A DNA stretch of 64,000 nt from Methylobacterium sp. NMS14P. GTDB taxonomy: Bacteria > Pseudomonadota > Alphaproteobacteria > Rhizobiales > Beijerinckiaceae. The notes below the pieces were generated by a model. It ran no database searches and was not told the origin of the DNA. It was given only the letters and a program-made list of their open reading frames with translations. Numbering within the stretch: the first letter of the stretch is position 1; every line of letters begins with the position of its first letter. Positions 33,592-41,188 of this stretch are shown here, piece by piece. The translations under genes were made by a program, and so were the position numbers. Location: contig NZ_CP087106.1 in assembly GCF_028583545.1 (NCBI RefSeq), positions 744,001 through 808,000 of the forward strand, given 5' to 3'.

Positions 33592-33744
33592 TCAACGGCT
33601 GCCCGGCTGCAGCTTCGAGGCGGGGATGGTCACGCTCATCTCCCGCGGCGTCGGTTGGACGAAATGCGCGAGCGCGAACATGGCCGCGTAGACCAGACCC
33701 GCCAGGATCGCGAGGGTGGCAAAGAAACGGAACAGGGTCGGCAC
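33592..33744 (-). CDS. Small conserved membrane protein upstream of xerD
   Basis: From the GTG at 33744 this is a 50-residue protein: VPTLFRFFATLAILAGLVYA, AMFALAHFVQPTPREMSV, then TIPASKLQPGSR. One membrane helix (about 5-27) is followed by a short periplasmic tail with PTPREMSVTIP. I recall very similar short proteins between aroK and xerD in many Rhizobiales, so it is likely real, although no function is known. It directly precedes xerD and its stop overlaps the possible TTG start of that gene. Confidence 0.7.
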   Translation of the reverse strand: MPTLFRFFATLAILAGLVYAAMFALAHFVQPTPREMSVTIPASKLQPGSR

Positions 33745-33988
33745 GTCGGTCGAACCTCGGGCAGACGGGCGCTGGCGGCGGGGAGGGGGCGGGCGAAGGC
33801 CTTCTCCGAGCCGCCGCCGTTGCCCGGGTTCGATCACGTGAACAAGGCGCTGACAAGGCCCACGACGACACAGCGATGCGTTTCGCAGGCCGCTTGAATC
33901 GCGCTAAGAGCCTGCCGCAGGATGTGAGGCTGCCCGCGCGACCGGCGCGCGGGGGCCGGTGGAGAGGCGGGGACGCCGCACGGATGCG

Positions 33989-34612
33989 ATGCAGGAGTCG
34001 ATGCAGGAGGCCGTGAGCGGGGAGGAGGCGGGGGAACCGATCGAGGCGCGTCTGCGCCGCGCGCTCGGCCTGCGCTCGATCGTGCTCGTCGGCCTCATGG
34101 GAGCGGGCAAGAGCACCGTCGGCCGGCGTCTGGCGAGCCGCCTCGGCCTGATCTTCAAGGATGCCGACATCGAGATCGAGGCCGCGGCCGGCCTGACGAT
34201 CCCCGACATCTTCGCGATCTACGGCGAGCCGAGCTTCCGCGACGGCGAGGAGCGGGTGATCTCGCGCCTGCTGCGGGCCGGCCCCCTCGTCCTGGCGACG
34301 GGCGGCGGCGCCTACCTGCGCGAGGCGACCCGCGCGCGCATCGCGGAATCGGCGGTCTCCGTCTGGTTGAAGGCCGATCTGGACGTGCTGATGCGGCGCG
34401 TGCGCAAGCGCGGCAACCGCCCGCTGCTGCAGACCGAGGATCCGGAGGCGACGATGCGGGACCTGATGGCCGTGCGCCACCCGGTCTACGCCGCCGCCGA
34501 CGTGATGGTCATCTCGCGCGAGGTGTCGCACGACCGGGTCGTCCAGGACGTGCTGGAGGCGCTGGACGCCCATCTCAGCGGCGAAGGATCCATCCCCGTG
34601 GCCGCCCAGTGA
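33989..34612 (+). CDS. aroK: Shikimate kinase
   Basis: AroK phosphorylates shikimate at O3 with ATP, the fifth step of chorismate synthesis. The 207-residue protein has the P-loop GLMGAGKST (35-43), the shikimate-binding DAD motif FKDADIEIE, FRDGEERVI (Arg near the substrate), the GGG motif ATGGGAYL, and lid arginines in RGNRPLLQ. An N-terminal extension of about 28 residues precedes the core. Possible starts are a GTG at 33959, ATG at 33989 and ATG at 34001; I took 33989 without strong ribosome-site support. aroB follows 19 bp later. Confidence 0.92.
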   Translation: MQESMQEAVSGEEAGEPIEARLRRALGLRSIVLVGLMGAGKSTVGRRLASRLGLIFKDADIEIEAAAGLTIPDIFAIYGEPSFRDGEERVISRLLRAGPLVLATGGGAYLREATRARIAESAVSVWLKADLDVLMRRVRKRGNRPLLQTEDPEATMRDLMAVRHPVYAAADVMVISREVSHDRVVQDVLEALDAHLSGEGSIPVAAQ

Positions 34613-34631
34613 GACCCGAGCGAACCGACCC

Positions 34632-35771
34632 ATGACCGAGCCCCGTCCGGCCCTCCTGACCGTCCACGTGCCCCTCGACGCCGGCCGCGCCTACGACATC
34701 CAGATCGGGCGCGGGCTGATCGACACGGCCGGCGCCGCCGTCGCCGCGCTCGGGGGCCGCCGGGCGGCGATCGTGACGGACGCGACGGTGGGCGCGCTCT
34801 ACGCCGCGCGGCTGCGGACCAGCCTGGAGCGCGCCGGCCTTCAGGCGGGCGTGGTGACGGTGGCGCCGGGCGAGGCCTCCAAATCCTACGCGGGCTACGC
34901 GGAGGTCTGCGACGGGCTGCTGGCCCTGAAGGTCGAGCGCGGCGACCTCGTCGTGGCGCTGGGCGGCGGCGTGGTCGGCGACCTCGCGGGCTTCGCGGCC
35001 GCCACCCTGCGGCGCGGCGTGCGCTTCGTGCAGGTGCCGACGAGTCTGCTCGCGCAGGTCGACTCGTCGGTCGGCGGCAAGACCGGCATCAACGCGCCGT
35101 TGGGCAAGAACCTGATCGGCGCCTTCCACCAGCCGCGCCTCGTCCTGGCCGACACGGCCGCCCTCGACACCCTGTCCGAGCGCGAGATGCGCGCCGGTTA
35201 CGCCGAGGTCGCAAAGTACGGGTTGATCGCCGATCCGGGCTTCTTCGACTGGTGCGAGGCGAACTGGCGCGGGATCTTCCTTGGCGGTCCGGAGCGCGAG
35301 CGGGCCGTCGCGTCCTGCTGCGGGGCCAAGGCCGCGGTGGTCACCCGCGACGAGCGCGAGGACGGCGAGCGGGCGCTGCTCAACCTCGGCCACACCTTCG
35401 GTCACGCCCTGGAGCGTCTGACGGGCTACGATTCCGCCCGGTTGGTCCACGGCGAGGGCGTGGCGATCGGGATGGCCCTGGCCTTCCGCTTCTCGGCCCG
35501 ACTCGGGCTCTGCGCCGGCCAGGATGCCGGCCGCGTCGCGAACCACCTCGCGCTCGCCGGCCTGCCGACCCGCCTGCAGGCCGTCCCCGGCGGATGCGGC
35601 GACGTCGAAGCTCTTCTCGACGCGATGACCCAGGACAAGAAGGTCCGCGACGGCGCGCTGACCTTCATCCTCGCCCGGGGGATCGGCCAGAGCTTCATCG
35701 CCCCCGGCGTGGACCGGGCGGAGGTGGCGGCGTTCCTGCGGGATGAATTGGCATCGGACCGGACCGTCTGA
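34632..35771 (+). CDS. aroB: 3-dehydroquinate synthase
   Basis: AroB converts DAHP to 3-dehydroquinate using NAD and a divalent metal, the second step of the shikimate pathway. The 379-residue protein shows the NAD/substrate motifs EASKSYAGYAEVCDGLL, VVALGGGVVGDLAGFAAAT, VPTSLLAQVDSSVGGKTGIN, KNLIGAFHQPRLVLAD and the metal-ligand histidines in NLGHTFGHALE and VHGEGVAIGM. It is co-transcribed with aroK, the common pairing of the two genes. Length and motifs are complete. Confidence 0.95.
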   Translation: MTEPRPALLTVHVPLDAGRAYDIQIGRGLIDTAGAAVAALGGRRAAIVTDATVGALYAARLRTSLERAGLQAGVVTVAPGEASKSYAGYAEVCDGLLALKVERGDLVVALGGGVVGDLAGFAAATLRRGVRFVQVPTSLLAQVDSSVGGKTGINAPLGKNLIGAFHQPRLVLADTAALDTLSEREMRAGYAEVAKYGLIADPGFFDWCEANWRGIFLGGPERERAVASCCGAKAAVVTRDEREDGERALLNLGHTFGHALERLTGYDSARLVHGEGVAIGMALAFRFSARLGLCAGQDAGRVANHLALAGLPTRLQAVPGGCGDVEALLDAMTQDKKVRDGALTFILARGIGQSFIAPGVDRAEVAAFLRDELASDRTV

Positions 35772-35880
35772 CGCCCGCGAAGGCCGGCTGCCGCCTTGCC
35801 TAACGCAGGCCAGGCCGCTATGAGCCTGCCACGTCCGGCGCCGGACACCGCGCGTCGCTGACGGTCCCGTCGGGGCCAGG

Positions 35881-35956
35881 GCCGCAATAGCTCAGCTGGT
35901 AGAGCACCTCATTCGTAATGAGGGGGTCGGGGGTTCGAATCCCTCTTGCGGCACCA
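35881..35956 (+). tRNA. tRNA-Thr (anticodon CGU)
   Basis: A complete 76-nt cloverleaf is present. The acceptor GCCGCAA pairs with TTGCGGC, the D arm has GCTC-AGCTGGTA-GAGC, and the anticodon stem CCTCA/TGAGG encloses loop TTCGTAA with anticodon CGT. The T arm is GGGGGTTCGAATCCCTC-like, and the 3' CCA is encoded. It decodes ACG codons, frequent in this high-GC genome. No integrase or direct repeat of its 3' end is seen nearby, so there is no sign of an inserted island. Confidence 0.97.
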
Positions 35957-36068
35957 CTCTTCTCGAAGACGTTGTCCTCCTCCGGAGAGCCTCGTCCAGG
36001 CCGCGTTTCCGTGCGACGGCCCGGCCCCTCGAAGGCTTGTTCTCAGGGTCGTGCGTCGGGGGGCTCGC

Positions 36069-37823
36069 TCATGCCATGGCCAGCACGGCCGCGATCACCG
36101 CCACGCCGACCGCGAGCCACGCCGCGTAATCGCCGATCAAGCCGCTGTGGAGCACTTCCAGCGCGCGGGTCGGCGCCGATTGCGAGGCGCTGACCGGGCG
36201 GACCACCAGCGCCGGCAGGTGCCTCCGGAACAGGCCGTAGCCCGCGCCGGCCAGGGCGGCGGCGACTGAGGCCCAGGGAAGCCAGCCCGGTCCCTCCGCC
36301 AGCGCGTGCACGGCCGGCCGGTGCATGAAGGCCGACGCCGCCCGCGGAAGGGCGTGCTCGATCACGGCCGCCGGCAGACCGATATCGAGGGCCAGGAGAA
36401 GGCAGCACGGCGCCAGCATCAGCCATAGCGGCCGGTTGGCCTTCTCGCGCTCGTCCTCGCTCGGGGCGCCGGCCTCGTCGCCGGGATCGGGCCCGAGCCC
36501 GAGGAAGATGCGACCGGCGGCCCGCAGCACCGCGGCTCCTGTCAGCGCCGCGCCGATGGCGCCGGCCGCCAGCGCGTGCCCGTGCCCCTGCTGCGCCAGC
36601 GCGCCCTGGACCAGGCGCGTACCCTGGTCGAGCGCGCCGAGGGGCAGGCCGCAGAGCAGCAGCCCGGCCAGAGCCATGGCGACCCCGGCGGGCCAGATTC
36701 CCCGCCCGAGGCCGCGCAGGGCGATCTCGTCGATGCTGGCCTGGGTGGCGAGCAGGATGCCGGCGATCATGAACAGGGCGCCCTTCACCAGCCCGTGGCC
36801 CACCACGTAGACGAGCATCCCGCCGGTCCCGTCCACCGAGAGGGCGCCGAGGCCGGTGAGCATGATCCCGGCATGCGAGATCGTCGAGAAGGCGAGCATC
36901 CGCTTGAGGTGCCGCTGCAGCAGGGCCATCCAGCCGCCCAGGAGGGCGGTGAAGCTGCCCAGGCCGACGAGGAGCGCCGGCAGGGCGTGCTGGACCTGAT
37001 CGGAGCCGCCGAACACGACGGCGCTCACCTTCGCGAGGCCGAACAGCCCGAGCGAGACCATCGATCCGGAGAAGATCACCGAGACCGGGCTCGGCGCCAC
37101 CGCGTGGGCGTCGGCGAGCCAGAACTGGAACGGCACGATGGCGCCCTTGATCATCAGGGCCGCCGCCACGAGGCAGAACGCCCCGGCCACCACCGGATCC
37201 CGGCCACCCCGCGCCACCGCGGCCGCGATGCCCTCGAAGTCGAGCGTGCCGGTCTGAGCGTAGATCAGCCCGATGCCGCCGAGCATCAGGAAACCCGCGA
37301 GGCTGTTCACCACCGTGAAGTTGATGGCGCCCGCCAGCGCCGATTCCGCCAGATGGTAGGCCGTGAGCGCGAAGGCCGCGACACTCATCACCTCGAACCA
37401 CACGAACAGGTTGAACATGTCGCGGGTGAAGCAGAACCCGACCATGGCGGCCAGGAACAGCAGCATCAGGATGTGGAAGTGGCCGTGGGTGCGGTCGAAG
37501 AAGCCCCAGGCGAACACGAAGGTCAGCGCGTAGAGCAGCCCGATGAAGGCCGCGACCCAGCCGCTGGCCTCGTCCACCGAGAAGCCGATGCCGAGATGGA
37601 CTCCGTCGCGCGGCTCCCAGCCACCGAACCAGTAGATCAGCGGCCCGTCGGCGGCGTGGGTGGCGATGACGCCGCAGAGCACCGCGACGGTGAGGGCGGC
37701 CAGCGTCGCCAGGATATCCGGCAGACGGCCGGGCAGGACGTGCGCGGTCGCCAGCATCGCCGCGCAGACCACGAGCGGGATGGCGACCGGCAGGGGCAGG
37801 AGGGCGGCCGGGAAGGCGGTCAC
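36069..37823 (-). CDS. mrpD: Mrp/Mnh-type antiporter subunit D (NuoL/M/N-like proton channel)
   Basis: The 584-residue, about 16-helix membrane protein belongs to the proton-translocating NuoL/M/N family. Landmarks include FVWFEVMSVAAFALTAYHLA (conserved Glu of TM5), SVSVIFSGS-like SPVSVIFSGSMVSLGLFGLA, LQRHLKRMLAFSTISHAGIM (conserved Lys/His region) and VVGHGLVKGALFMIAGILL. It is longer than typical MrpD (about 500) at the C-terminus. The GTG start overlaps the mrpC stop. It is the only large NuoL/M/N-like subunit in this operon, so it must carry most ion translocation. Confidence 0.85.
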   Translation of the reverse strand: MTAFPAALLPLPVAIPLVVCAAMLATAHVLPGRLPDILATLAALTVAVLCGVIATHAADGPLIYWFGGWEPRDGVHLGIGFSVDEASGWVAAFIGLLYALTFVFAWGFFDRTHGHFHILMLLFLAAMVGFCFTRDMFNLFVWFEVMSVAAFALTAYHLAESALAGAINFTVVNSLAGFLMLGGIGLIYAQTGTLDFEGIAAAVARGGRDPVVAGAFCLVAAALMIKGAIVPFQFWLADAHAVAPSPVSVIFSGSMVSLGLFGLAKVSAVVFGGSDQVQHALPALLVGLGSFTALLGGWMALLQRHLKRMLAFSTISHAGIMLTGLGALSVDGTGGMLVYVVGHGLVKGALFMIAGILLATQASIDEIALRGLGRGIWPAGVAMALAGLLLCGLPLGALDQGTRLVQGALAQQGHGHALAAGAIGAALTGAAVLRAAGRIFLGLGPDPGDEAGAPSEDEREKANRPLWLMLAPCCLLLALDIGLPAAVIEHALPRAASAFMHRPAVHALAEGPGWLPWASVAAALAGAGYGLFRRHLPALVVRPVSASQSAPTRALEVLHSGLIGDYAAWLAVGVAVIAAVLAMA

Positions 37824-38239
37824 GGGGCGCTCCGCTCCGGGTCGCGCACCCGGCTCGATCCCGGATCGCGCCCCGACTTGCCGCCCGCGCGCATCGGCCG
37901 GAGTTTCTCCGGGTCCAGACTGCCGCCGCGCTTGTAGGCCTGGATGGTGAGGACGAGGAGGAGGGCGGTGAGCGTCGCGCCGACCACGATGTCGGTGAGC
38001 ACCAGCGCCTGCATCACCGGGTCGACGGCGGGCGTTCCCGGCGGGTGGTCGTAGAAGATCGGCGCGATGCTGCCCCAGCGATAGCCGAGGCCGAGCAGGA
38101 GCACGTAGGTCGCCGACTGGCAGACGCCGAGGCAGCCCACGAGGTGGATGAAGTTGCGGCTCGTGGCGATGCCGTAGAGGCCGATCCCGAACAGCCACGC
38201 GGCGACCGCGTAGGGCAGGAAACTGGTGACCGCATTCAC
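37820..38239 (-). CDS. mrpC: Mrp/Mnh antiporter subunit C (NuoK-like)
   Basis: The 139-residue protein has three NuoK-like helices (LPYAVAAWLFGIGLYGIATS, NFIHLVGCLGVCQSATYVLL, and PVMQALVLTDIVVGATLTAL) followed by a cytoplasmic basic tail not found in short MrpC proteins. The segment between helices 2 and 3 contains GYRWGSIAPIFYDHPPGTPA, with the PP...VDPVMQALVLTDIVVG layout typical of MrpC/MnhC. The GTG start overlaps the mrpB stop and the stop overlaps the mrpD start, both by 4 bp. Confidence 0.87.
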   Translation of the reverse strand: MNAVTSFLPYAVAAWLFGIGLYGIATSRNFIHLVGCLGVCQSATYVLLLGLGYRWGSIAPIFYDHPPGTPAVDPVMQALVLTDIVVGATLTALLLVLTIQAYKRGGSLDPEKLRPMRAGGKSGRDPGSSRVRDPERSAP

Positions 38240-39012
38240 GCAGATTCCTCCCCCGGCTCCTCGGGCGCGTCGGCCTCGCGGGTCTCCTCCATGAATTCCA
38301 GGAAGAGCTGCGTGAAGCCGCCCGTCACCGCGAGGGCGACCCCGAGGTTCTCGACGAGCATCAGGCCGCCCGAGAACAGGTCGCGGAAGGTGCCGAGCGG
38401 CAGGATGTTCTGCATGAAGGCGGCGCCGGTGAGCATCGGCACCAGCCCGCACAGGGCGAAGAGCAGCGCGCCGCCGCCCTCCAGGGCGTCGAGCCAGTGG
38501 CTGCGGATGGCGTCGCGCCAGCCCGCATAGCCCTCGCCGAGGTAGATCAGCAGGGTCCCCGAGGCGAGGATGACGCCGCCCTGGAAGCCGCCGCCCGGCG
38601 TGACGGTTGCGTGCAGCACGACGTAGAGGCCGAACAGCGCGGTGAGCGGGCCGGCGATGCGGCAGGCGAGCACCACGGCCTCGGAGCGCGGGATGACGGC
38701 CCGGCCGGGCCTGCGCATGGCGCGCCCGGTCGTTCCCTCGCCGCGCCGCCCGCGCAGCAGCACCACCGTCCCGGTGATGGCGGCGAGCAGCATGAACTCC
38801 TCGCCGAGGGTGTCGAGGCCCCGGAGGTCGAAGTTGATCGCGCTGACCATGTTGGCGACGTGCCGGGCCTCCGGCGTGATCGCGTTGATGCGCGCGCCGT
38901 ACTGGGCGATCGTCGATCCGAAGGGCGGCAGGCCGGCGATGACCTCGGCCGCGCCGGGGAGGAGGACGAGGCCCGCGAGGGCCAGGAGCGCGACGCGGAC
39001 GCGCGGGCTCAC
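38236..39012 (-). CDS. mrpB: Mrp/Mnh antiporter subunit B (with MbhE-like N-terminal part)
   Basis: The 258-residue protein combines two units. Residues 1-105 resemble the MbhE or MrpA C-terminal element (VSAINFDLRGLDTLGEEFML, then LAAITGTVVLLRGR). Residues about 115-245 are the MnhB domain (PLTALFGLYVVLHATVTPGG, GFQGGVILASGTLLIYLGEG, and helices to FMEETREADAPEEPG). Six to seven membrane helices are predicted. The start is GTG at 39012, overlapping the MbhD-like stop. The extra N-terminal part, together with the preceding gene, supplies what is normally the MrpA C-terminus. Confidence 0.82.
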   Translation of the reverse strand: MSPRVRVALLALAGLVLLPGAAEVIAGLPPFGSTIAQYGARINAITPEARHVANMVSAINFDLRGLDTLGEEFMLLAAITGTVVLLRGRRGEGTTGRAMRRPGRAVIPRSEAVVLACRIAGPLTALFGLYVVLHATVTPGGGFQGGVILASGTLLIYLGEGYAGWRDAIRSHWLDALEGGGALLFALCGLVPMLTGAAFMQNILPLGTFRDLFSGGLMLVENLGVALAVTGGFTQLFLEFMEETREADAPEEPGEESA

Positions 39013-39260
39013 GATTCCTCCTCGGGCGGCTGCGCCCGGACGGCCATCAGGGCCACGAGGAAGAGGAGCGGCACCGCCGCCGAGCCCACCGCCAGTTCCG
39101 AGAGCGCGACGTCGGGGGCCTGGAGGGCGTCGAACAGGATCGCCAGGACGAGCCCGTTGACCGCGATGGCGAAGACCTGCCGGGCGGGATCGCGCACCAG
39201 GACCACGGCGGTCCCGGAGATCGCGGTGAGCAGGAAGAGCAGCGGCAGGATCACCGTCAT
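39009..39260 (-). CDS. MbhD-like subunit (DUF4040), equivalent of the MrpA C-terminal module
   Basis: The 83-residue, three-helix protein (LPLLFLLTAISGTAVVLVRD, QVFAIAVNGLVLAILFDALQ, then APDVALSELAVGSAAVPLLF) matches the MbhD/DUF4040 module, which in Bacillus-type Mrp is fused to the end of MrpA. Its APDVALSELAVG segment, with the conserved Asp and Glu, is diagnostic. Here it is free-standing, as in archaeal Mbh-type clusters. It sits between mrpG and mrpB with 4-bp overlaps on both sides. Confidence 0.82.
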   Translation of the reverse strand: MTVILPLLFLLTAISGTAVVLVRDPARQVFAIAVNGLVLAILFDALQAPDVALSELAVGSAAVPLLFLVALMAVRAQPPEEES

Positions 39261-39541
39261 GCCGAGCGGCCCTCGCGCATCAGCACGGCCCGGCCGGACA
39301 CGTGCGACAGCACCGCCGCCCAGGCGAGGAACACGACCATCATCACCAGGATCTTGAGCGACCGCCCGGAGACTCCGTCGGCCAGGAAGGCCGCCACCGT
39401 GACAAGGATCGAGGCCGCGACGTTCAGGAACGCGAGGGCGTGCATCCGGTCGAGCGCGCGGGGCAGACGCCAGAGGGCGAGCGCCGCGAGCCACGCGGCC
39501 GCGACGGCGAGGGCCAGGACCGAGCCGATCACGACGCTCAT
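39257..39541 (-). CDS. mrpG: Mrp/Mnh antiporter subunit G
   Basis: The 94-residue membrane protein has three helices and the MrpG landmark of a short basic loop followed by RMHA (WRLPRALDRMHALAFLNVAA). The helices are VVIGSVLALAVAAAWLAALA, SILVTVAAFLADG and LKILVMMVVFLAWAAVLSHV. The C-terminus is short and charged. ATG at 39541 overlaps the mrpF stop; its own stop overlaps the MbhD-like start. Confidence 0.8.
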   Translation of the reverse strand: MSVVIGSVLALAVAAAWLAALALWRLPRALDRMHALAFLNVAASILVTVAAFLADGVSGRSLKILVMMVVFLAWAAVLSHVSGRAVLMREGRSA

Positions 39542-39789
39542 ATCCAGCGCTCCAGGAAGACCGCGAGCAGCATCGTGCCGGGCAGGTTGAGCAGGACCAG
39601 GGTGAGGGCGAGATCGGTGATCGACGCCTGGTCGGTGGCGAAGGCCATGAGCGTCAGGATCAGGACCGTGACGCTGCCGGCGAGCTGGTAGGCGGCGAAA
39701 CGCTGGCCCGGCCGGCCCCGCCACGCGAGCACCGCGGCCACCGCGAGCGGCGGCAGCAGCGCCAGGATGGCGACCGTCCAGACGCTCAT
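39538..39789 (-). CDS. mrpF: Mrp/Mnh antiporter subunit F
   Basis: The 83-residue, three-helix protein (VWTVAILALLPPLAVAAVLA, FAAYQLAGSVTVLILTLMAF, then DLALTLVLLNLPGTMLLAVF) has the MrpF order of helices with a polar loop GRPGQRF after helix 1 and DQASITDLALTLVLLN before helix 3. The call depends on length, topology and its position between mrpE and mrpG. It has 4-bp overlaps on both sides. Confidence 0.78.
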   Translation of the reverse strand: MSVWTVAILALLPPLAVAAVLAWRGRPGQRFAAYQLAGSVTVLILTLMAFATDQASITDLALTLVLLNLPGTMLLAVFLERWI

Positions 39790-40289
39790 CGCGCCTCTTC
39801 CAGGCCGTGCGTCACCACGGTTCCGTGCGCGCGGTCGAGGGTGAGCACGTAGCTGTCGGGGGCGAGCGACGCGGCCAGCAGTCCGACCGCCCGCGCCGCC
39901 GGCGCCGCGTCGCCCTCCGGCCTGGCCCAGGCGATCTCGGCGGCACTCCGCTCGCGGGTCGCGCCGCCGCCGGCGCGACCGAGGATCGCGCGCATGAGGT
40001 GCAGCCCGACGCGGGCGGTCTGGCGCGGCACGGCGAGGACGGCCGGACCGAGCGGGTGGAGCGACGCCCGGTCGAAGCGGAAGCGCAGCCCGCCGCGCCG
40101 TCCGACGCCCCACCACCAGAGCGTGCCGAGACTGGCGCAGCCGACGGCGGCCATCCCCTCGTTCAGGCTGACCGAGCCGGCGAAGACCATGTAGCTGAGC
40201 GCCAGGACGACCCAGATCGCGGCGGCGTCACGCCGCGAACGCGTCCGGATCCCGCCGATCGGCCCTGCCTGCGTCGATCCTGCCCGCAT
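39786..40289 (-). CDS. mrpE: Mrp/Mnh antiporter subunit E
   Basis: The 167-residue protein has one or two N-terminal helices (DAAAIWVVLALSYMVFAGSV, then GMAAVGCASLGTLWWWGVG) and a soluble C-terminal part. The C-terminus contains the MrpE-type LLAASLAPDSYVLTLDRA followed by HGTVVTHGLEE; in the family this region reads like 'SITLTPGT...D...L.VH.L'. The start is uncertain; I took the ATG at 40289, and the frame is open further upstream. It is the first gene of the operon, so the operon promoter should lie in 40290-40418, shared with the divergent Nudix gene. Confidence 0.8.
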   Translation of the reverse strand: MRAGSTQAGPIGGIRTRSRRDAAAIWVVLALSYMVFAGSVSLNEGMAAVGCASLGTLWWWGVGRRGGLRFRFDRASLHPLGPAVLAVPRQTARVGLHLMRAILGRAGGGATRERSAAEIAWARPEGDAAPAARAVGLLAASLAPDSYVLTLDRAHGTVVTHGLEEAR

Positions 40290-40418
40290 CGATCCTGACC
40301 GGCGCGCCCCGCGGAAGCGTGACCATGCGCATGTCCGACCAAACGTGGCCGCGGGCGTCGGCGTTCCCGGAACCCGGAGACACGCTTCCGTGTAGGGCGA
40401 TGAAGGGTGGGCGCGCTC

Positions 40419-40988
40419 ATGAAAGCTGAGATCCTCAATATCCGCTTCGTCCACGAGGGCTGGAGCCGCTTCGGGATCGCGCGGGTGCGCCTCGCCGACG
40501 GCGCCGTCGTCGAGCGCGAGATCGAGGACCACGGCAACTCGGTCGGGATCCTGCCCTACGACCCGGAGCGGAAGGTCGCGACGCTCGTGCGCGAATTGCG
40601 GGTGCCGCCGCTGTTCGCGGCCGGCGAGCAGGTCCAGCTGGAGGCCCCGGCCGGACTGATCGACGCCGGCAGCCCCGAGGAGAATGCCCGCCGGGAGGCG
40701 CTGGAGGAGGTGGGCCTGCGCCTGCGGGCGCTCGAATTCGTCGGCGCCACCTATTCCTGCGCCAGCCTGACCACCGAGAAGATCCACCTCTACCTCGCGC
40801 CCTACGGCCGGGCGGATCGCGCGGAGGCGGGCGGCGGGGCCGAGGGCGAGCACGAGAACATCCGGGTGGTCGAGATGCCGCTGGCCGAGCTCGCCGCCCG
40901 CGCCGACCGCGCCGAGATCACCGACCTCAAGACGCTCACCCTGGTCCTGGCGCTCCGCGCACGCCACCCGGAGCTGTTCGCCCCGTGA
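40419..40988 (+). CDS. Nudix hydrolase (ADP-ribose/GDP-mannose pyrophosphatase-like)
   Basis: The 189-residue enzyme should hydrolyse a nucleoside diphosphate linked to another group, such as ADP-ribose or GDP-mannose. The catalytic Nudix helix is REALEEVGL (both metal-binding Glu kept). The full box GLIDAGSPEENARREALEEV is one residue shorter than the usual G-x5-E-x7-RE spacing and lacks the first Glu. The flanking LEAPAG and TTEKIHLYLAPY fit the NudF/NudK subgroup. The ATG at 40419 is preferred; a GTG at 40407 is possible. Its stop overlaps a 29-codon frame. Confidence 0.85.
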   Translation: MKAEILNIRFVHEGWSRFGIARVRLADGAVVEREIEDHGNSVGILPYDPERKVATLVRELRVPPLFAAGEQVQLEAPAGLIDAGSPEENARREALEEVGLRLRALEFVGATYSCASLTTEKIHLYLAPYGRADRAEAGGGAEGEHENIRVVEMPLAELAARADRAEITDLKTLTLVLALRARHPELFAP

Positions 40989-41074
40989 GACACCGCCGAC
41001 GCGCGCTCGCCCGGGGGCTGCTGACCGCGCTGGTGCTCGTCGGCGTCGCGTGGGTGGCCTTCCACCTGCGCTGA
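40985..41074 (+). CDS. Candidate 29-residue single-pass membrane peptide
   Basis: A GTG at 40985 overlaps the Nudix stop by 4 bp (GTGA) and opens a 29-residue frame: a basic N-terminus VRHRRRALARG followed by one hydrophobic helix LLTALVLVGVAWVAFHL and Arg. The positive-inside layout, exact 4-bp coupling and sensible stop make it a plausible small membrane protein. It is too short to be tested by composition and no family is recognised. Confidence 0.35.
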   Translation: MRHRRRALARGLLTALVLVGVAWVAFHLR

Positions 41075-41188
41075 GCCGGGCCCGGGCGGGTTTCGTCCGG
41101 CGTGTCCGGCGCATCGAACAATCCGCGCATGTCTTGATCGCCAGCCGCCGCAGGCCCATCGTCCGGGTCGGACACGGGAGGTCACCGG

